From Trogon surrucura (lineage: Eukaryota; Chordata; Aves; Trogoniformes; Trogonidae), in the NCBI GenBank assembly GCA_020746105.1, contig CM036618.1, forward strand, positions 7,386,501 through 7,450,500: 64,000 nucleotides of DNA, in the 5' to 3' direction. The translations under genes and the position numbers were made by a program. Shown here piece after piece: positions 46,488 to 58,600 of this stretch. The stretch's first letter is position 1; each line of letters opens with the position of its first letter. The notes below the pieces were generated by a model. It was not told where the DNA came from, searched no databases, and worked only from the letters and a program-made list of their open reading frames with translations.

Positions 46488-46995
46488 CCTCCTTCCCTCC
46501 CTCCATCCATCCATGGCGCCGTCACTCCATCCATCTCTCCATCCTGCCATCCCACCCTCCATCGCTCCATCTATCCCTCCCTCCATCCATTCATCCCTCC
46601 CTCCATCCATCCATCCTTCCGTCTCTCCCTCCATCTATCTGTCTATCTGTCTATCTATCTATCTATCTATCTATCCCTCCCTCCCTCCCTCTGTCACTCC
46701 ATCTATCCCTCCCTCCATCCATGGCTCCATCCCTCCTTCCATCCATCCATCCATCCATTCATCCTTCCATCTCTCCCTCCATCTATTTATCTATCCATCC
46801 CTCCCTCTCCCCCTCCCTCCATCTATCTCCCTCCATCACTCCATCCATCTCTCCATCCCTCCATCCCTCCATCCATGGCTCCATCCCTCTCTCCATCCAT
46901 CTATTCCTCACTCTATCACTTCCTCCATCCCTCCATCCATACCTCCATCACTCCACCTATCCCTCCCTCCATCCCTCCATCCATCTCTCTCCACC
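46488..46995. repeat. (CCAT/CCTC)n imperfect tetranucleotide microsatellite
   Basis: About 500 bp of CCAT and CCTC units with interspersed CTAT units (near 46636-46672). All plus-strand frames stay open and translate as Pro-Ser-Ile/Leu-His repeats, so long reading frames here are artefacts. The tract lies roughly 460-970 bp upstream of the TNFRSF21 start codon and is likely to vary in length between individuals. Confidence 0.92.
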
Positions 46996-47189
46996 TGCTC
47001 CATGGCACCTTAAGAACCACGATGCAGCACCACGTGTGTTCCCCGCTCCAATTCCCCAAGCAGCCTTTCCGCACCAGCGGCACTTACTCCCTCCTCAACT
47101 CCACCAGGGCCGGAGGTTGATGCCCATTGGGGCCTCCTTTCCAGCCCCAGCCACCTCAGCTCTGTCCAAGCCCTGAGCACCTGTGATTT

Positions 47190-47357
47190 GTCCAGAGAAG
47201 TTGTGGCTGCCCCCTCCCTGGAGGTGTTCAAGGCCAGGTTGGACAGAGCCTTGAGTAGCCTGATCTAGTTGAGAGGCGTCCCTGCCCATGACAGGGAGGT
47301 TGGATTAGATGATCTCTAAGGTCCCTTCCAACCTAGGCCATTCTATGATTCTATCAT
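47190..47357 (+). mobile_element. CR1 LINE 3' fragment carrying the tail type used by the SINE
   Basis: GTCCAGAGAAGTTGTGGCTG, AGCCTGATCTAGTTGAGAGG, CTGCCCATGACAGGGAGGTT and CAACCTAGGCCATTCTATGA. From GCCTGATCTAG onward it is nearly identical to the 3' part of the two tRNA-SINE copies, so this CR1 subfamily is the probable source of their tail. Noncoding and 5' truncated. Confidence 0.88.
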
Positions 47358-47685
47358 TTGAGCGCACGGAAAACACTGGTCCTGTGTGGCACCGCTGGTC
47401 TTCCATTCAGGGATGGCCGTTGTCCAGCCGCCTGGGATCCCAGGGATGGAAGTGCTGTGCAGGACTGTGAAGTAAATGGTTTTACTCCACGTTGCTTTAG
47501 CATCAAGCTCCATCACCTATAAACAGGGTAGGAGTAGTTTCTCTTCCCCATGGTTTTGCTCGGGTGAGGCTCAGCCATCCTAAGACTGCAAGGTTGGAGA
47601 AATGGCAGGGCAAAGAGTGTTCAACGGCATGAAATTTTGGGATAGGATTTTTAGAGTCTTTCTTTTTGGTTGTTGTTCCTCCAAC

Positions 47686-47912
47686 ATCAGACTAGATATA
47701 AGAAATGAATTACGACGAGGGTGATGAAACACTGGAACAGGTTGCCTGGAGAGGTTGTGGATGCCCCATCCCTGGAGACATTCAAGGTCAGGTTGGACAG
47801 GGCTCTGAGCAACCTGACCTCGTTGAAGATGTTCCTGCTCACTGCAGGGTGTTGGATTAGGTGATCTTTAAGGGTCCCTTCCAACCCAAACCGTTCTATG
47901 ATTCTGTGAACA
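47686..47912 (+). mobile_element. CR1 LINE 3' fragment
   Basis: TCAGACTAGATATAAGAAAT, GTGATGAAACACTGGAACAG, GCTCTGAGCAACCTGACC, CTGCTCACTGCAGGGTGTTG and CGTTCTATGATTCTGTG. Its end resembles that of the CR1 at 29265. Confidence 0.88.
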
Positions 47913-50517
47913 TGTAGCAAATTCCCTGTGATGGAGAAACGCATCAGCGAGGAGACACATCCCTCCACGGACGAGGATTAGCTGGAAACTGAGGGTGGCT
48001 GCAGCACGGGCAGATCCTGCAGCATCTGAACAGGGTGGGCAGAGCAGGCTGGTGGTCACAATGTCCATCAATGGCCATGGCAAGTGATGGAAATAGGTCC
48101 AAGTCTGTCCAGGGCATCAGGAGAAACAGGAGATGAGGAAGGACTGGAAAGGCTGCAACGTAAGTGCAAAGTCCTTCCAGGAGACAGGAACAGAAATGAG
48201 GCTTCAGGGTGGGTGCAAGGTCTGACCAGGAGCCAGGGCAGGGGTGGGAGAAGCCCCAGGCAAGGCCAATCAGGGCCTTCAAGGTTTATGAGTGCACCAA
48301 ATCAAGGCATTATACAACTCTCTGCATTGCTGGTTGTCTTGAGGAAAACATTCAAACACTTGATTTTCAGAGCCTGCAGAAATCCTGCTGACCAACAGTC
48401 ATTTTCTGGAGGCATCCTGAAGGCAAATGACACAAGGAAGAGTTTCAGTGTCACAACAAAACAAACAGCACGGAACCCCCGTGAATGACAGAAAATGTAG
48501 GAGGGAAAAAAAAAAAAGTGGTGTTCTTGCTTTACAGGAGTGTGGCTTTCATCCAAACCCTTCTGAAGCCCACAAGAAGCCTCTTTCTGACTTCAGGGAG
48601 GTTTGAATCCAGCTAGAAGGCTCCTCAACCAGCCGGGGTGGACTTTTTCTCTCCGTACTTTCTCCATATCTAATCCTGGAAGGGAGCAACGACCCTCAGG
48701 AGCCTGGGAATGAGCCTGGAGAAGAGCTTCCCTCCCTGAGCTGGGGTGACAGTGGCAGGACTGCTGTTCCCAGGAGGGGACAAGACAAACCATGTCACGT
48801 GTGCGGGGAGAGGACCTTCCTCCACAGCTGTCCGAGCTGCTGTGCAAGTGCCACAGAGCCCTGCTTTGGGCTTTGCTTTTCCCCAGGGCCACCAAACCCA
48901 AGAACAACGTGCTCTTCCCAGGAGGTCAAGGAAGGGAAACCTCATCCAAAACAGATCACGATGCAAAGCAGGACCCAGTAAGGCTGCCCAGGAGGAAACC
49001 TGGGATGCCTATCACTGCTTTTAACTGAAAACGAATCAGGAGACTAATAGGCGAAAACACAACTGGATCAACACCAGACTTGTGTGTAGTGGAAGGGATT
49101 TTAAGTTTAAAAATGTGGAGCTTTCTGATGAAATACGGGACAAGTCTCACCCTGCTGGTGCAGAACTAAGCGAGCTGGTTGTGTCTGGGCTAGAAGAGGG
49201 TTTGAAACGCCTGAACAGCATCAACCCACGCTAGATCCCTCAGCAGTGTGAGAGGCAATGTTCAGATTGTCTTAGGGAAAAGCAGAAAAATAATCATCCA
49301 GAGGACACAGTGACTCAGGGGACTGGCAATAAGATGGATCATGTTACTGCTGTGGAATGGGTTCCAATTAGTTACATCCGCTTTTAATCATTATTATTTA
49401 TACAGAACCTAAAGGCAGTCCACAGATTATCCAAAAATGAGTGAGATGATCTGTAAATCCCCCACCCCCCTCCCCTTGCAGCCCCTGTAATGACAAACAC
49501 CAGTCACGCTGCCTAGACTGGTTCATACTGGCTGCAACATAAATTGCTTATTAACATCCGACTTGCTGCATCTCCACTTTTTTTTTTTTTGGTCTTCGGC
49601 AGGAAAACAGGGAAGTGGGTGACTGAGGTTAGAGTTTCATGTTGTTTTCGGTGGCAGCAGCGGCTCAAGAAGTTCATCCTTGCCTCCGTGCATTTGGTTC
49701 CTTTTTCACCCTTGCGCCACCCTGTGAGTCATGGAAACACAGGCCCGCAGGATCAACCAGGTCAGTGAACTGGTAACTCTGTTAAAAAAATAAATAAATA
49801 AAGCAATGAGGGTATTTTTAATCAGAGTTAGTGAATCTTGCTGCTCCTGTTGACCAGAGACCCCTGGGTTTTTGCTGAGACAGTGGTAGGACACCCACTG
49901 ACCTAGTTTGACACCAGAAACCATCTTCTCTTCACTGGCAAGCTCTACCCTCTTGCAAGGAGAAGCCAGTGGTCCTGCTTTGTCACCTGAGGCTATTTAA
50001 AGCACATCCATGAAATGAGAGGAATTGTTTCACCAAAAGAAGGGGGTTTTTGGGGAAAATGTTAAAAAATACTCCACAGAACCATCACTTGTTCAGTCCT
50101 GTAGAAACCAGAAGCATTACAGGAAGCCATTTCTCATGACTTATTTGCAATAAAAGAAACCTACTAATGGGGCAGATGTAATTTACTTTTGGGCTTTCTC
50201 ATTCTCTGCATATGGGCCATTGCTTCCGTGTCTTCTGTAGAAACAGAACATTTCTGTGTTCTGTTGCTGTTATAGGAAAGTAGCCACTGCATGAGAAAAT
50301 CCATAGCTCCAGTTCTTATAGAAACAACAATTACCACTTGCATTAACATGAATTGGGAAGTTAAACCAACAAAGCCTGTAGATTTCCCTGGGTGAGGGAA
50401 AAGAGAGTTTGAGTGGGAGTTCTCAGCTTTTTGGCTCTCCTTAGGATCTCCAGGAAATCAGGAAGGGAAATGCCTACCAAGAGCAGATGTTCCCAGCAGG
50501 AACATGTGGATATATAA

Positions 50518-50552
<35 letters not shown>

Positions 50553-50992
50553 CATGGTAATTTCTGGCAAGATCCATGGTAAATGCAGGATTGCCTGCAG
50601 GACAGTCTTTTAGGTGATTGAGGTGAGATGAGAAAACATTGGTCTTCCACTGTGAGATGACAACCAAAAAAGAGCATGAGAATGTCTTCCAGATCAGCAG
50701 ACAGAGCAGCTCCCCCGTGACCATTTGTCCAGACTGGGACAGAGTGTGCTTGTGCTGTATCCTTAGTAAATGAGCTTTTCTCACCTTATGCTGTGGGAAA
50801 ACAAAATCATTTTCTCTGTTAGAGTACTAAGATGAGTCTGGGTTTCCCTGCAGAGTATTCAGTTCCTGCCTTAACATTTTTGCCAGCAGCAAGTTGCTTT
50901 TACGGATTATTTTGATTCTGCTGACTGAGCAGCACTTTGAAGGAGAGAGATTTCCTTCACAAAGGTGTGTCGTCACTGATGGGATGTCAGGG
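47913..50992. other. upstream flank without recognised gene
   Basis: Apart from the CA/TA microsatellite, this 3 kb holds nothing I recognise. A T12 run lies near 49579-49590, and there are a few AT-rich patches. Confidence 0.6.
50518..50553. repeat. (CA)n(TA)n microsatellite
   Basis: About 12 CA units followed by a short TATATA run. Confidence 0.95.
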
Positions 50993-51900
50993 TGTCACGT
51001 CCTGCTCAGAAGAAGGGCACAAGTGACTTAGATTTGTAATTCCCCAATGTAGTGGACAACAGTGAGACAAGTCTCCAGGTCCATACATAAAATTTACTAA
51101 TTTCTGACAGTGTATAGATTGGACTCATGACAATTGGTTAAGTACATGACAGATTACGGCAAGTGATGTAATATGACTTAGTGATAACCAGGAAAAGACT
51201 AAGTATACAACAAACTGCAGCAAGCCAGATGTTATGCCTTGTGTTACTTAATGATAACAAGGAAAGAGGACTAAATATCTAACAAATTAAAACAAGCAAT
51301 GTGATACTTCATGATTACAAGAAAGAAACTAAGTATAAACTAAGCAAGCAGTATGTGTTACTTGGAGAAAGGGGGAAAAAGAAAGAGAGAGGTAGAGATA
51401 GAGATCGCTGGTCTGGGTCTGTGCCTTGGTCCAGCCAATGAGGGTTCAGGATGCGTCCGTCGTTGTCCTCTTCTGTCTTTATTCCACCTCAATTTATACA
51501 CATTCTTTCCTTGGGTGCCTCCCCAGGCTGATCTACATACCACTGTATAGTATGTATGGGGAGGGGTAAAGCACTTCATGGGATGTATGTTCACTTCATG
51601 GGACTCATGTTCGTGCTAATCTTCATGAGCACATGCTCGAGTGTCACCCGTTATATTCATTTTGCCAATAACAAAGCAGAAGGCAGATCACAAGTCAACC
51701 GTCCATGAGAGATGAGGCTGGGAGGCAAGGCTGTCCTGCCTTCACAAGGCTCCTTCCCTCATGCGCATTCTTTCAAGGGTCTCAGCAACTGTGTTCCACC
51801 AAGGCTGTCTGAGGCATTCGGTTCCTGTTTAGCCTTATCAGCTCTTTACACCCCCTCCTACATTCCGCTTAGCAGTTATCAGTTCACCACACAAGGCAAC
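50993..51900 (-). mobile_element. probable solo LTR of an avian endogenous retrovirus (fossil)
   Basis: On the minus strand a TATAAA box (51498-51493) is followed within 10-15 nt by AATAAA (51483-51478), a promoter/poly(A) layout known from retroviral LTRs. The lower end reads ACGTGACA on the minus strand, giving the usual CA terminus. The upper end is uncertain, somewhere before the CR1 at 51937. The U5-side half holds a degenerate tandem repeat. No gag, pol or env sequence lies next to it, so it is probably a solo LTR. Family not determined; moderate age judging by the readable signals. Borders and target duplication could not be confirmed. Confidence 0.5.
51120..51365. repeat. degenerate tandem repeat, period about 60-68 bp, inside the probable LTR
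   Basis: Successive units contain ACTTAGTGATAACCAGG (about 51177), ACTTAATGATAACAAGG (about 51245) and ACTTCATGATTACAAG (about 51305), each followed by a GACTAAGTAT-like word. There are roughly four copies. Confidence 0.65.
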
Positions 51901-51936
51901 GAGCTGGGGAGGCAGGGGTGGCAGCTCGGAAATGAA

Positions 51937-52225
51937 ATCATAGAATCATAGAACAGTTTGGGTTGGAAGGGACTTTAAAGATCACCTAGTCCAATCCTGC
52001 AGCCATGGGCAGGGACACCTCCCACTAGACCGGGTTGATCAAAGCCCCATCCAATCTGGCCTTTAACCCTTCCAGGGATGAGGCATCCACAACTTCTCTG
52101 GGCAACCTGTTCCACTGCTTCATCACCCTCACAGAAAAGAATTTCTTCCTAATACCTAATCTAAATCTACTCTCTTTCAGCCTGAAACCGTTACGCTTCA
52201 TCCTATCACTCTGCTCCCTGACAGC
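51937..52225 (-). mobile_element. CR1 LINE 3' fragment
   Basis: ATCATAGAATCATAGAACAG, AAGGGACTTTAAAGATCACC, CCATGGGCAGGGACACCTCC and AGAATTTCTTCCTAATACC. The short coding remnant on the minus strand ([20 protein letters not shown]) is the extreme C-terminus of CR1 ORF2. It directly follows the probable LTR. Confidence 0.9.
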
Positions 52226-55200
52226 TGGCAATGGGACACTGCTCGATGCAGGTTTGGTGGCCATCACTCCTGAGCTCATCTCTCTTCTGGGACAGGCTGA
52301 TGGCACAGCTGAAAAGCATGTTGTCCCAGAGGACCTTAAGAAAAGGAGAAGCTCGGCAACTGACAGCAAGGCCAAGTGCACAAACATGACTTTAACCCTG
52401 TGCCCAAGGTAACAGCTGTGAGAAAACCAGCAAGTAAGATGGGGGAGATGAGGCTGCCCATGAAACACAGCTGGTGCTGCATCTTCACCTCTGGTGAGAA
52501 AGGGGAGAGGGGCACACTGTGACTCACTGCAAAGCAGTTTCTGCTCACAGAGCAGCACAGTAACATCAGTGCTGTAAAGCAGAACAGTTTATCGCTGTCA
52601 TGGTTGCCTGTGCCCCAAGTTCAGTGCAGGTGGAGCAAGCCCAGCAGTCATGTCTGCACCTTTCAGAGGAAAAATAATGAGCATATGTAAAGTTTGCATG
52701 ATTTCACGGAGTCTTGTTTTGCAAGAGCTCTTTTGGCTCAGCTGGGGAGTGAAGCCTGGATTTAAAAGTCTGGAGGCTTGTCTCAACCTCATCAAAAACA
52801 CTATGTCTCTGGGCATATCATATAGTCCCCTCACTCACCTTCCTACTTCTCCTCGGGTGCAAGTGCTCTGGGGCCAAGGCTTGAACGGTGCCTAATAAAA
52901 GCCAAGCCTTGCTCTCAGCTGGGGCATCTTGATGGTCATGATGTTGAAAATGAAAAATTATGAATATCATTTTTATGCGTGTATCTGAAAGTCTTGCAGT
53001 GTCCCTAAGCTTACATTAGAGAAATCAAAGCAGCAAATTAAGAGGTATAGCCATGATCAGAGAGTTGGCAGCAAAGCCGAGAGCTTCACACTAAGGAGAA
53101 GACCACGTGTTGTCTTGCTCTTTTGAGCCCAGCACAGCCTGAGTGGGACGAGCAGCAACGTGGTTCATAGAGCTTTCAGAGAGCACCGAAAAATCCCACG
53201 TGAGTTTCCTAAAGCCCACTGCTTTCCTGGGCAAGTTCTGCACTCTTGCAGGTTCAACATCGCAAAAGGACACGGAACTATCCCCGCTGCAAATCTGTGA
53301 TTCATGTCAGCTGTGGACGCAAGATCCCGACTGTGTCAGATTACCCGGCACACGTGATGCTGCCAGCTTTACTCTTCATGTCATCTGCAGAAGGACTGTC
53401 GGAGTGGCACGGGCAGCCACCGCCTAATCCAGCCTAAATCCTCCTGGTACGGAGATGAACCAGCAAATAACTCTCACCACCTTCATTTCGCTTGGCTCAG
53501 CACAGTGTTTTTTTGTGGTGGTTTTTTTTTTTTCTTTTTTTGCTCGAGCAAGAGCTCAAAGCCAGCTGCACACCCTTGGGGTTTTTTTTGGAGCCCCGGG
53601 AGAATGTCGTTTCCCGAGTGACCTTGCTCAGCCACCTCAGCTGCACCCAGCGGGGTGGATCTCATTGCTGAGTGATCAGGGATAATCTTAGTCACAGCTT
53701 AAGGTCTCCTCCCACTCCCCCCTCCCCAGTGTAAGGCGGACTCCATGGGTTCATTGCTCCGGGGCTGAGGGCACGCAGGGCTGTGCCTATGTCTGTGCCA
53801 AGGGAGTTATGGATAAGGGTCTTCATGGTGGGAGGATGGTCAGGCTGAGAGGTAACTGTCAGGGGCTGCACTGTGCACTGGATTTGATGTGTTTGCACAG
53901 GATACAGTTATCCAGGGCCGTCATAAATGTGATGGTGAAGAGATGCAAAGAGCTTAAAATGACACCTGACCCGGCAACACAATCACACGTAAAACTCCGT
54001 GTTCTTGAAGAGCGGCACGGACTCTCTCCGTGTGGGTTCCTGCCATCCAGGAATGAGATCCCAGAGCCTTTCAGAGGCTCCCCCTGGATACCAGGTCGTA
54101 GGACAGCCGTGACACTCCTCACAGGGTGGGGAAAGCGAACTGCCTCCTCCACGTTTGTGAGGACGGTGATGGGCACGGAGGAGCCCCGGGATGGGGAGGG
54201 CTCAGCAGGCACTGTAGAGCAGGGCATGTGAGGCTGAAGTCAGCGATGATACAGAGAAAGCCGACAGGGAAATCAGTATCGCTCACAGCACATGTAGGTG
54301 GCAGAGCCGGAGAACGTGAGTCACGGGGATTTGTGTAACCTCGGCCCCAGCAGCTCTGGGTGTTCCCCGCAGTGATGGCCGGGTGAGTGCTGCGAGGCAG
54401 CCTCTTCCCGGAGCCGTCGTTAGTGGAAAGGGTGCACGGAGCAGCCCGCTGGGACTGCAGGCAGCTGCCTGGTGTGGATCCAGGTGGCTGGATGTCCTCA
54501 GCACCACGGCGAGCCGAGCAAAGGAGGTAGGGACATGTTCGCACCACTCACAGGCTCCTGCAGTCCAGCACAGCTATTTAAAAGCCTCGCCCAAGTTCGG
54601 CTGATTTAAATCACTTCAGGCTATTTAATCATCACATAAGCAGACATAGCTTTAAGACTAGTTGTTTAACGTTGTTTACAGTAACTTGGTGGGTTTTATA
54701 AGGAGCTGTTTATGTCAAGATAAACTTTCAGTGGAGACAAAGACCCAAGAAGAAAGTTGTCCAGCACAAGGGAGCTCAAGCCTTGCATTAAGCACCAGTT
54801 TAGGAGGTGAGAAGAACTGGCAGCAGCCTCCTCTCAGTCTGGCAGTTTCCTGCCTTCACGCATTTTCACTGTGTGCAAATCCTCCTCCAGGAAATTTAGA
54901 ATTAGCCCTGGTGTTAAATTACTCTGGAAGAGAGCATCCATCGTTAGCACGGATTATTGCTGGAGATTAATGGCCCTTCTCAGAGATGGATGTGTAAAGC
55001 ACTGCAGAGGTCACAGACTAGCTCACATGAACTACGCATCCCTCCCATCTCACCAGCCTCCAGGGTCTTCCTAGGGATGGGCAAGTTTTTCTCTCTTCCC
55101 TGGAAGCTTTTCAGACCCTCTCCTGTGATGATTTCCGGTTCTGTTTGCCACCACAGTTATACTCAGGTTGGATAAGAGGGAAAAGTGAGGATAAATCCCA

Positions 55201-57460
55201 CTCCTTGAGCTCAAATCAGCTTCAGCCATGGGTTAAACATGTCTACCTGTACTGACCTGAGGAGTTTGCCACTGTCAAACATGGAGATCTCATTCCTGTC
55301 CTTTCTCCTGCAGCTCCAGGCCACAAGTCCCTGTCCTCCCCTCTATCTCAGCCCTCATGCTGGCCCATTCAGTGCTGAATGAGCAGAAACCTGTTCCTTT
55401 CTCTTGCTGGGTTATTTTTGTGCCAGATTAGTAGTTTGGGTGTGTGGAGGCTGTGCAACACCAAAGCTGATGCAAGGGAGAATGACATGTTGGGGGCAGT
55501 GGAGGATGGCCCCAGACAGTCTGTGGGTGGGCAATGGTCACTGTGGATGCAAATGCCATCAAAGCCTATCCCCAGGACGTATGAGATCAGAGAAGAAGCA
55601 GAGATGGTCATTTGGAGCTACAGTGACGACTGGGCTGAAAGGCCTCAGACTGGAGGAACTGGGCAGAGACATTGGCAGGTTGCTGGGACAATCCCAACAG
55701 CAGCTGAGGAATGACCTCTATGGCACAGTAATGGCTGGAAGGTGCTCTGGGAGCTCTGGAGTTTGCACCAGGCCTTGTTTTTAGCTCACCTCACCCTCAG
55801 CTCTGCCCCATTACTGTGGGGCACTTGCTACTTCAGTAGCAGTGGGATGGTGGGATGCCCAGTATCGTGCCTATGGGATAAGTCTGGTTAGAGGTAGCAA
55901 AGGGCAGGTCATATAGCCATAGTGTTCTCACTCTTGGCCCAGTTCTTTCCATTTTGCCTCTGGGAACCTCTTTTTCAAGCTCTGAAATGTCTAAGGAGCA
56001 AGCTGCCCTTGAAAATGATCCAGGACACAGCCCTAAAAGCTCTAGATGCTGCCCTGTCTGGGGGTAATGCTGTAATAAATGCAATCTTTCTGGCAGCAAC
56101 AAGAGAGCAATGAAGGAACCCTTCATTTCTAAAGGTCCTTATAAACACATCACTAATTTTCAGCCAGAAACCTGGGAAAATTCAGTCAAACCAGCCCGAG
56201 TATTCAAGGGATTATCCTGCACTGGAAACCTTCCCCCATCACTCCACCTCTGCTTGCTTTCCCCACTGCTTCCCTTCCCAGCTATTCTTCCTCAGTTGTG
56301 AACAAAGAAATCTAACAAAACTTTGCTTCACTGAAAAGAAGAGAGGCAAGGGAAACAGGAAAGCAGATAATATAACAATAAACAACCATCCCGTCCAAAG
56401 TACACAGAGAAATGTTCAACTCTCCCTTTCTTTTTGCTTTTCCGGGGCTCCCTAGGAAAGCCAGCTACTGCTTCTGTCCTGCAGCCTCCCACTGTGCTCA
56501 ATTCACTGGTCTCAAACCTCAGGCTGTGTGTTTCTCCCAGGCAGCAGACATTCAGCTGTCCATCTTCCATCCATCCATCCATCCATCCATCCATCCATCC
56601 ATCCATCCATCCATCCATCCATCCCCATTAGCCACTACTCATCATCAGCTATTCAGTGATGCCCTTAGAAGGAACCCCACATAGTCTTCTTTTAGAAGGA
56701 GACTTTCCTAAATAAAGTCAAAACCCAAGGGCAGACCATTTTTATGCACAATTTCTACTACTGGTTGTGTGGAGCTAAGGTCTCAAGATCACAGAGTGAG
56801 AGGAATTTGACCCAGGAAGAGGAGTGCCTGTGGACCTTAGTTTCTGTTGCCACATTCACCTTGTGCTCCAGCAGGGGTGGAAGAGGAGAGACTCAGAGCA
56901 GGAGCTCAGCAAGCTGCACTTCTGGCTGCATCGCCTGAGGAGTGACGTGGTGCCAAGCGAGGGACAAGCTGTTCCCCTGCTCATTATTGTTACCAGATGA
57001 GTGGGGGACTTTTACGATCTCTGGGTTTGGATAATTAAATGCTGATTGTGACAGAGGAAGGAGGGCTGTCCTCGTCGCTCCTGTGCCCCACGAGAGGCAG
57101 GGGAGGGGAGCGGGCACAGCCCCCTGCCCTCTCCCGCAAGGCTTTGTTCCTGGGGGTGACTCGCAGCATCCCGGACGTGACTGCAGATCCCACCCCCCCA
57201 CGTCGCCCCGCTCCATCTGGGGTTATTGTGCGATGCCCAGAACAATGTGTTGTGGTTAGGGATGCCTGGGAGAGAGCCGGGAGGCTCCCTGCTCCCCCCC
57301 TCTCTGCTAATGTTGGGGGGAGGCAGCTTTTGGCCATCTGGTAGCTGTGGGCTTGGTGGAGGTCTCACAAGGGAGAAGAAATAGTCATCAGTCCCATTCC
57401 TAGACAGAAAGGCCAGAGTTTGGTACTAACTCAGATGCACTGTATGTCTCGGGCACTGTA
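52226..57460. other. upstream flank without recognised gene
   Basis: About 5 kb with no exon, RNA gene or repeat family I can name, apart from the ATCC microsatellite at 56567-56624 and short T-runs near 53522-53541. Open frames are short and do not resemble known proteins. Confidence 0.6.
56567..56624. repeat. (ATCC)n microsatellite
   Basis: About 14 near-perfect tandem ATCC units. They produce Pro-Ser-Ile-His reading frames on one strand and Trp-Met-Asp-Gly frames on the other, both artefacts. Confidence 0.96.
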
Positions 57461-58600
57461 GGATCACTCATGTGGGAAGGGACTGCAGGAGGTCTCCAGC
57501 CCAACCTCCTGCTCAAGTAGGGCAAGCTCTGGGGCCAGACCAGGTTTCTCAGGGCTTTACCCGTTCAGGTCTTGGAAACCTCCGAGGTTGGAGGCAGCAC
57601 AGCCTCTCTGGGCATCCTGTATTGGTGCTGCTCACAGCAGGAGCATTTTTCCTCATATCCAGCCTGAAATCCCTTTTGTCTAGCCCAGCACCCTCAGCTT
57701 CCCCTCCAGGCCATGTACTCCAGTGCCCTGACCATCTTGGTAGCCCTTTACTTAACTCACTCCCACGTTTTCCTCTCTCTCTTGTATTGGGGACTGAAAA
57801 CTGGATGCAAAACCGCATCTGGAATATTGTGTCCAGTTCTGGGCCCCTCAGTTCAAGAAAGACAAGGAACTGCTGGAGAGAGTCCAGCACAGGGCAACTA
57901 GGATGATTAAGGGAGTGGAGCATCTCCCTTATGAGAAAAGACTGGGGGAGCTGGGGCTCTTTAGTTTGGAGGAGTTTAAGGGGTGACCTTATTAGTGTTT
58001 ATAAATATATAAAGGGGAAGTGTCACGAGGATGGAGCCAGGCTCTTCTCGGTGGCAAACAATGATAGGACAAGGGGTAACGGAATCAAGCTGGAACACAA
58101 GAGGTTCCACTTAAATTTGAGAAAAAACTTCTTCTCAGTGAGGGTGACGGAACACTGGAACAGGCTGCCCAGGGAGGTTGTGGAGGCTCCTTCTCTGGAG
58201 ACATTCAAAACCCATCTGGACGCCTTCCTGTGTAACGTCATTTAGGTGTTCCTGCTCTGGCAGGGGGGTTGGACTAGACGATCTTTTGAGGTCCCTTCCA
58301 ACCCCTAGCATACTTTGACACTGTGAATATCCAGTTGCAGTGTCAGCAGGGCTGAGCAGAGTGGAAGGATCCCCTCCCTTGACCTGCTGGAAACACTATG
58401 CCTGGTGCAACCCAAGGGCCTGCTGGCTTTCTTTGCTGCAATGATGCATTGCTGGCTTATGGTCAACCTGGTGTCCACCAAGATCGCCAGGTCCTTTTTT
58501 CCAGAGCTTCTCCCCTCTCAGCCAGACCCAGCCTGCATTGTAGCGTGGATGTTGTTCTTTCCCAGGTGCCAGACTTGGCATTTGCCCTTGATAAAATACA
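57461..58600 (-). mobile_element. old CR1 LINE, split by a younger CR1
   Basis: The lower part (57461-57811) reads AGGTCTCCAGCCCAACCTCC, GACCAGGTTTCTCAGGGC and CTTGTATTGGGGACTGAAAA. The upper part (58327-58600) resumes with CAGGGCTGAGCAGAGTGGAA, TCCCTTGACCTGCTGG and ATGCATTGCTGGCTTATGG. Both halves follow the antisense CR1 in the correct order, so they are one element opened by the insertion listed next. Confidence 0.8.
57812..58326 (+). mobile_element. younger CR1 LINE inserted into the old one
   Basis: CCGCATCTGGAATATTGTGT, GAGTCCAGCACAGGGCAACT, AGTGAGGGTGACGGAACACT and GGGGGGTTGGACTAGACGAT, ending TTTGACACTGTGAAT. A plus-strand frame of 104 codons (57931-58245) gives the ORF2 C-terminus: [20 protein letters not shown] and [20 protein letters not shown]. 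Same subfamily as 5213 and 22747. Confidence 0.9.

Noticed and set aside
46041-47120. Long plus-strand open frames rich in Pro-Ser-Ile-His
   Set aside because: They are translations of the CpG island and the CCAT/CCTC microsatellite. All frames are open because the units lack stops.
56328-56684. Repeat protein with Trp-Met-Asp-Gly or Pro-Ser-Ile-His units
   Set aside because: Artefact of the (ATCC)n microsatellite.
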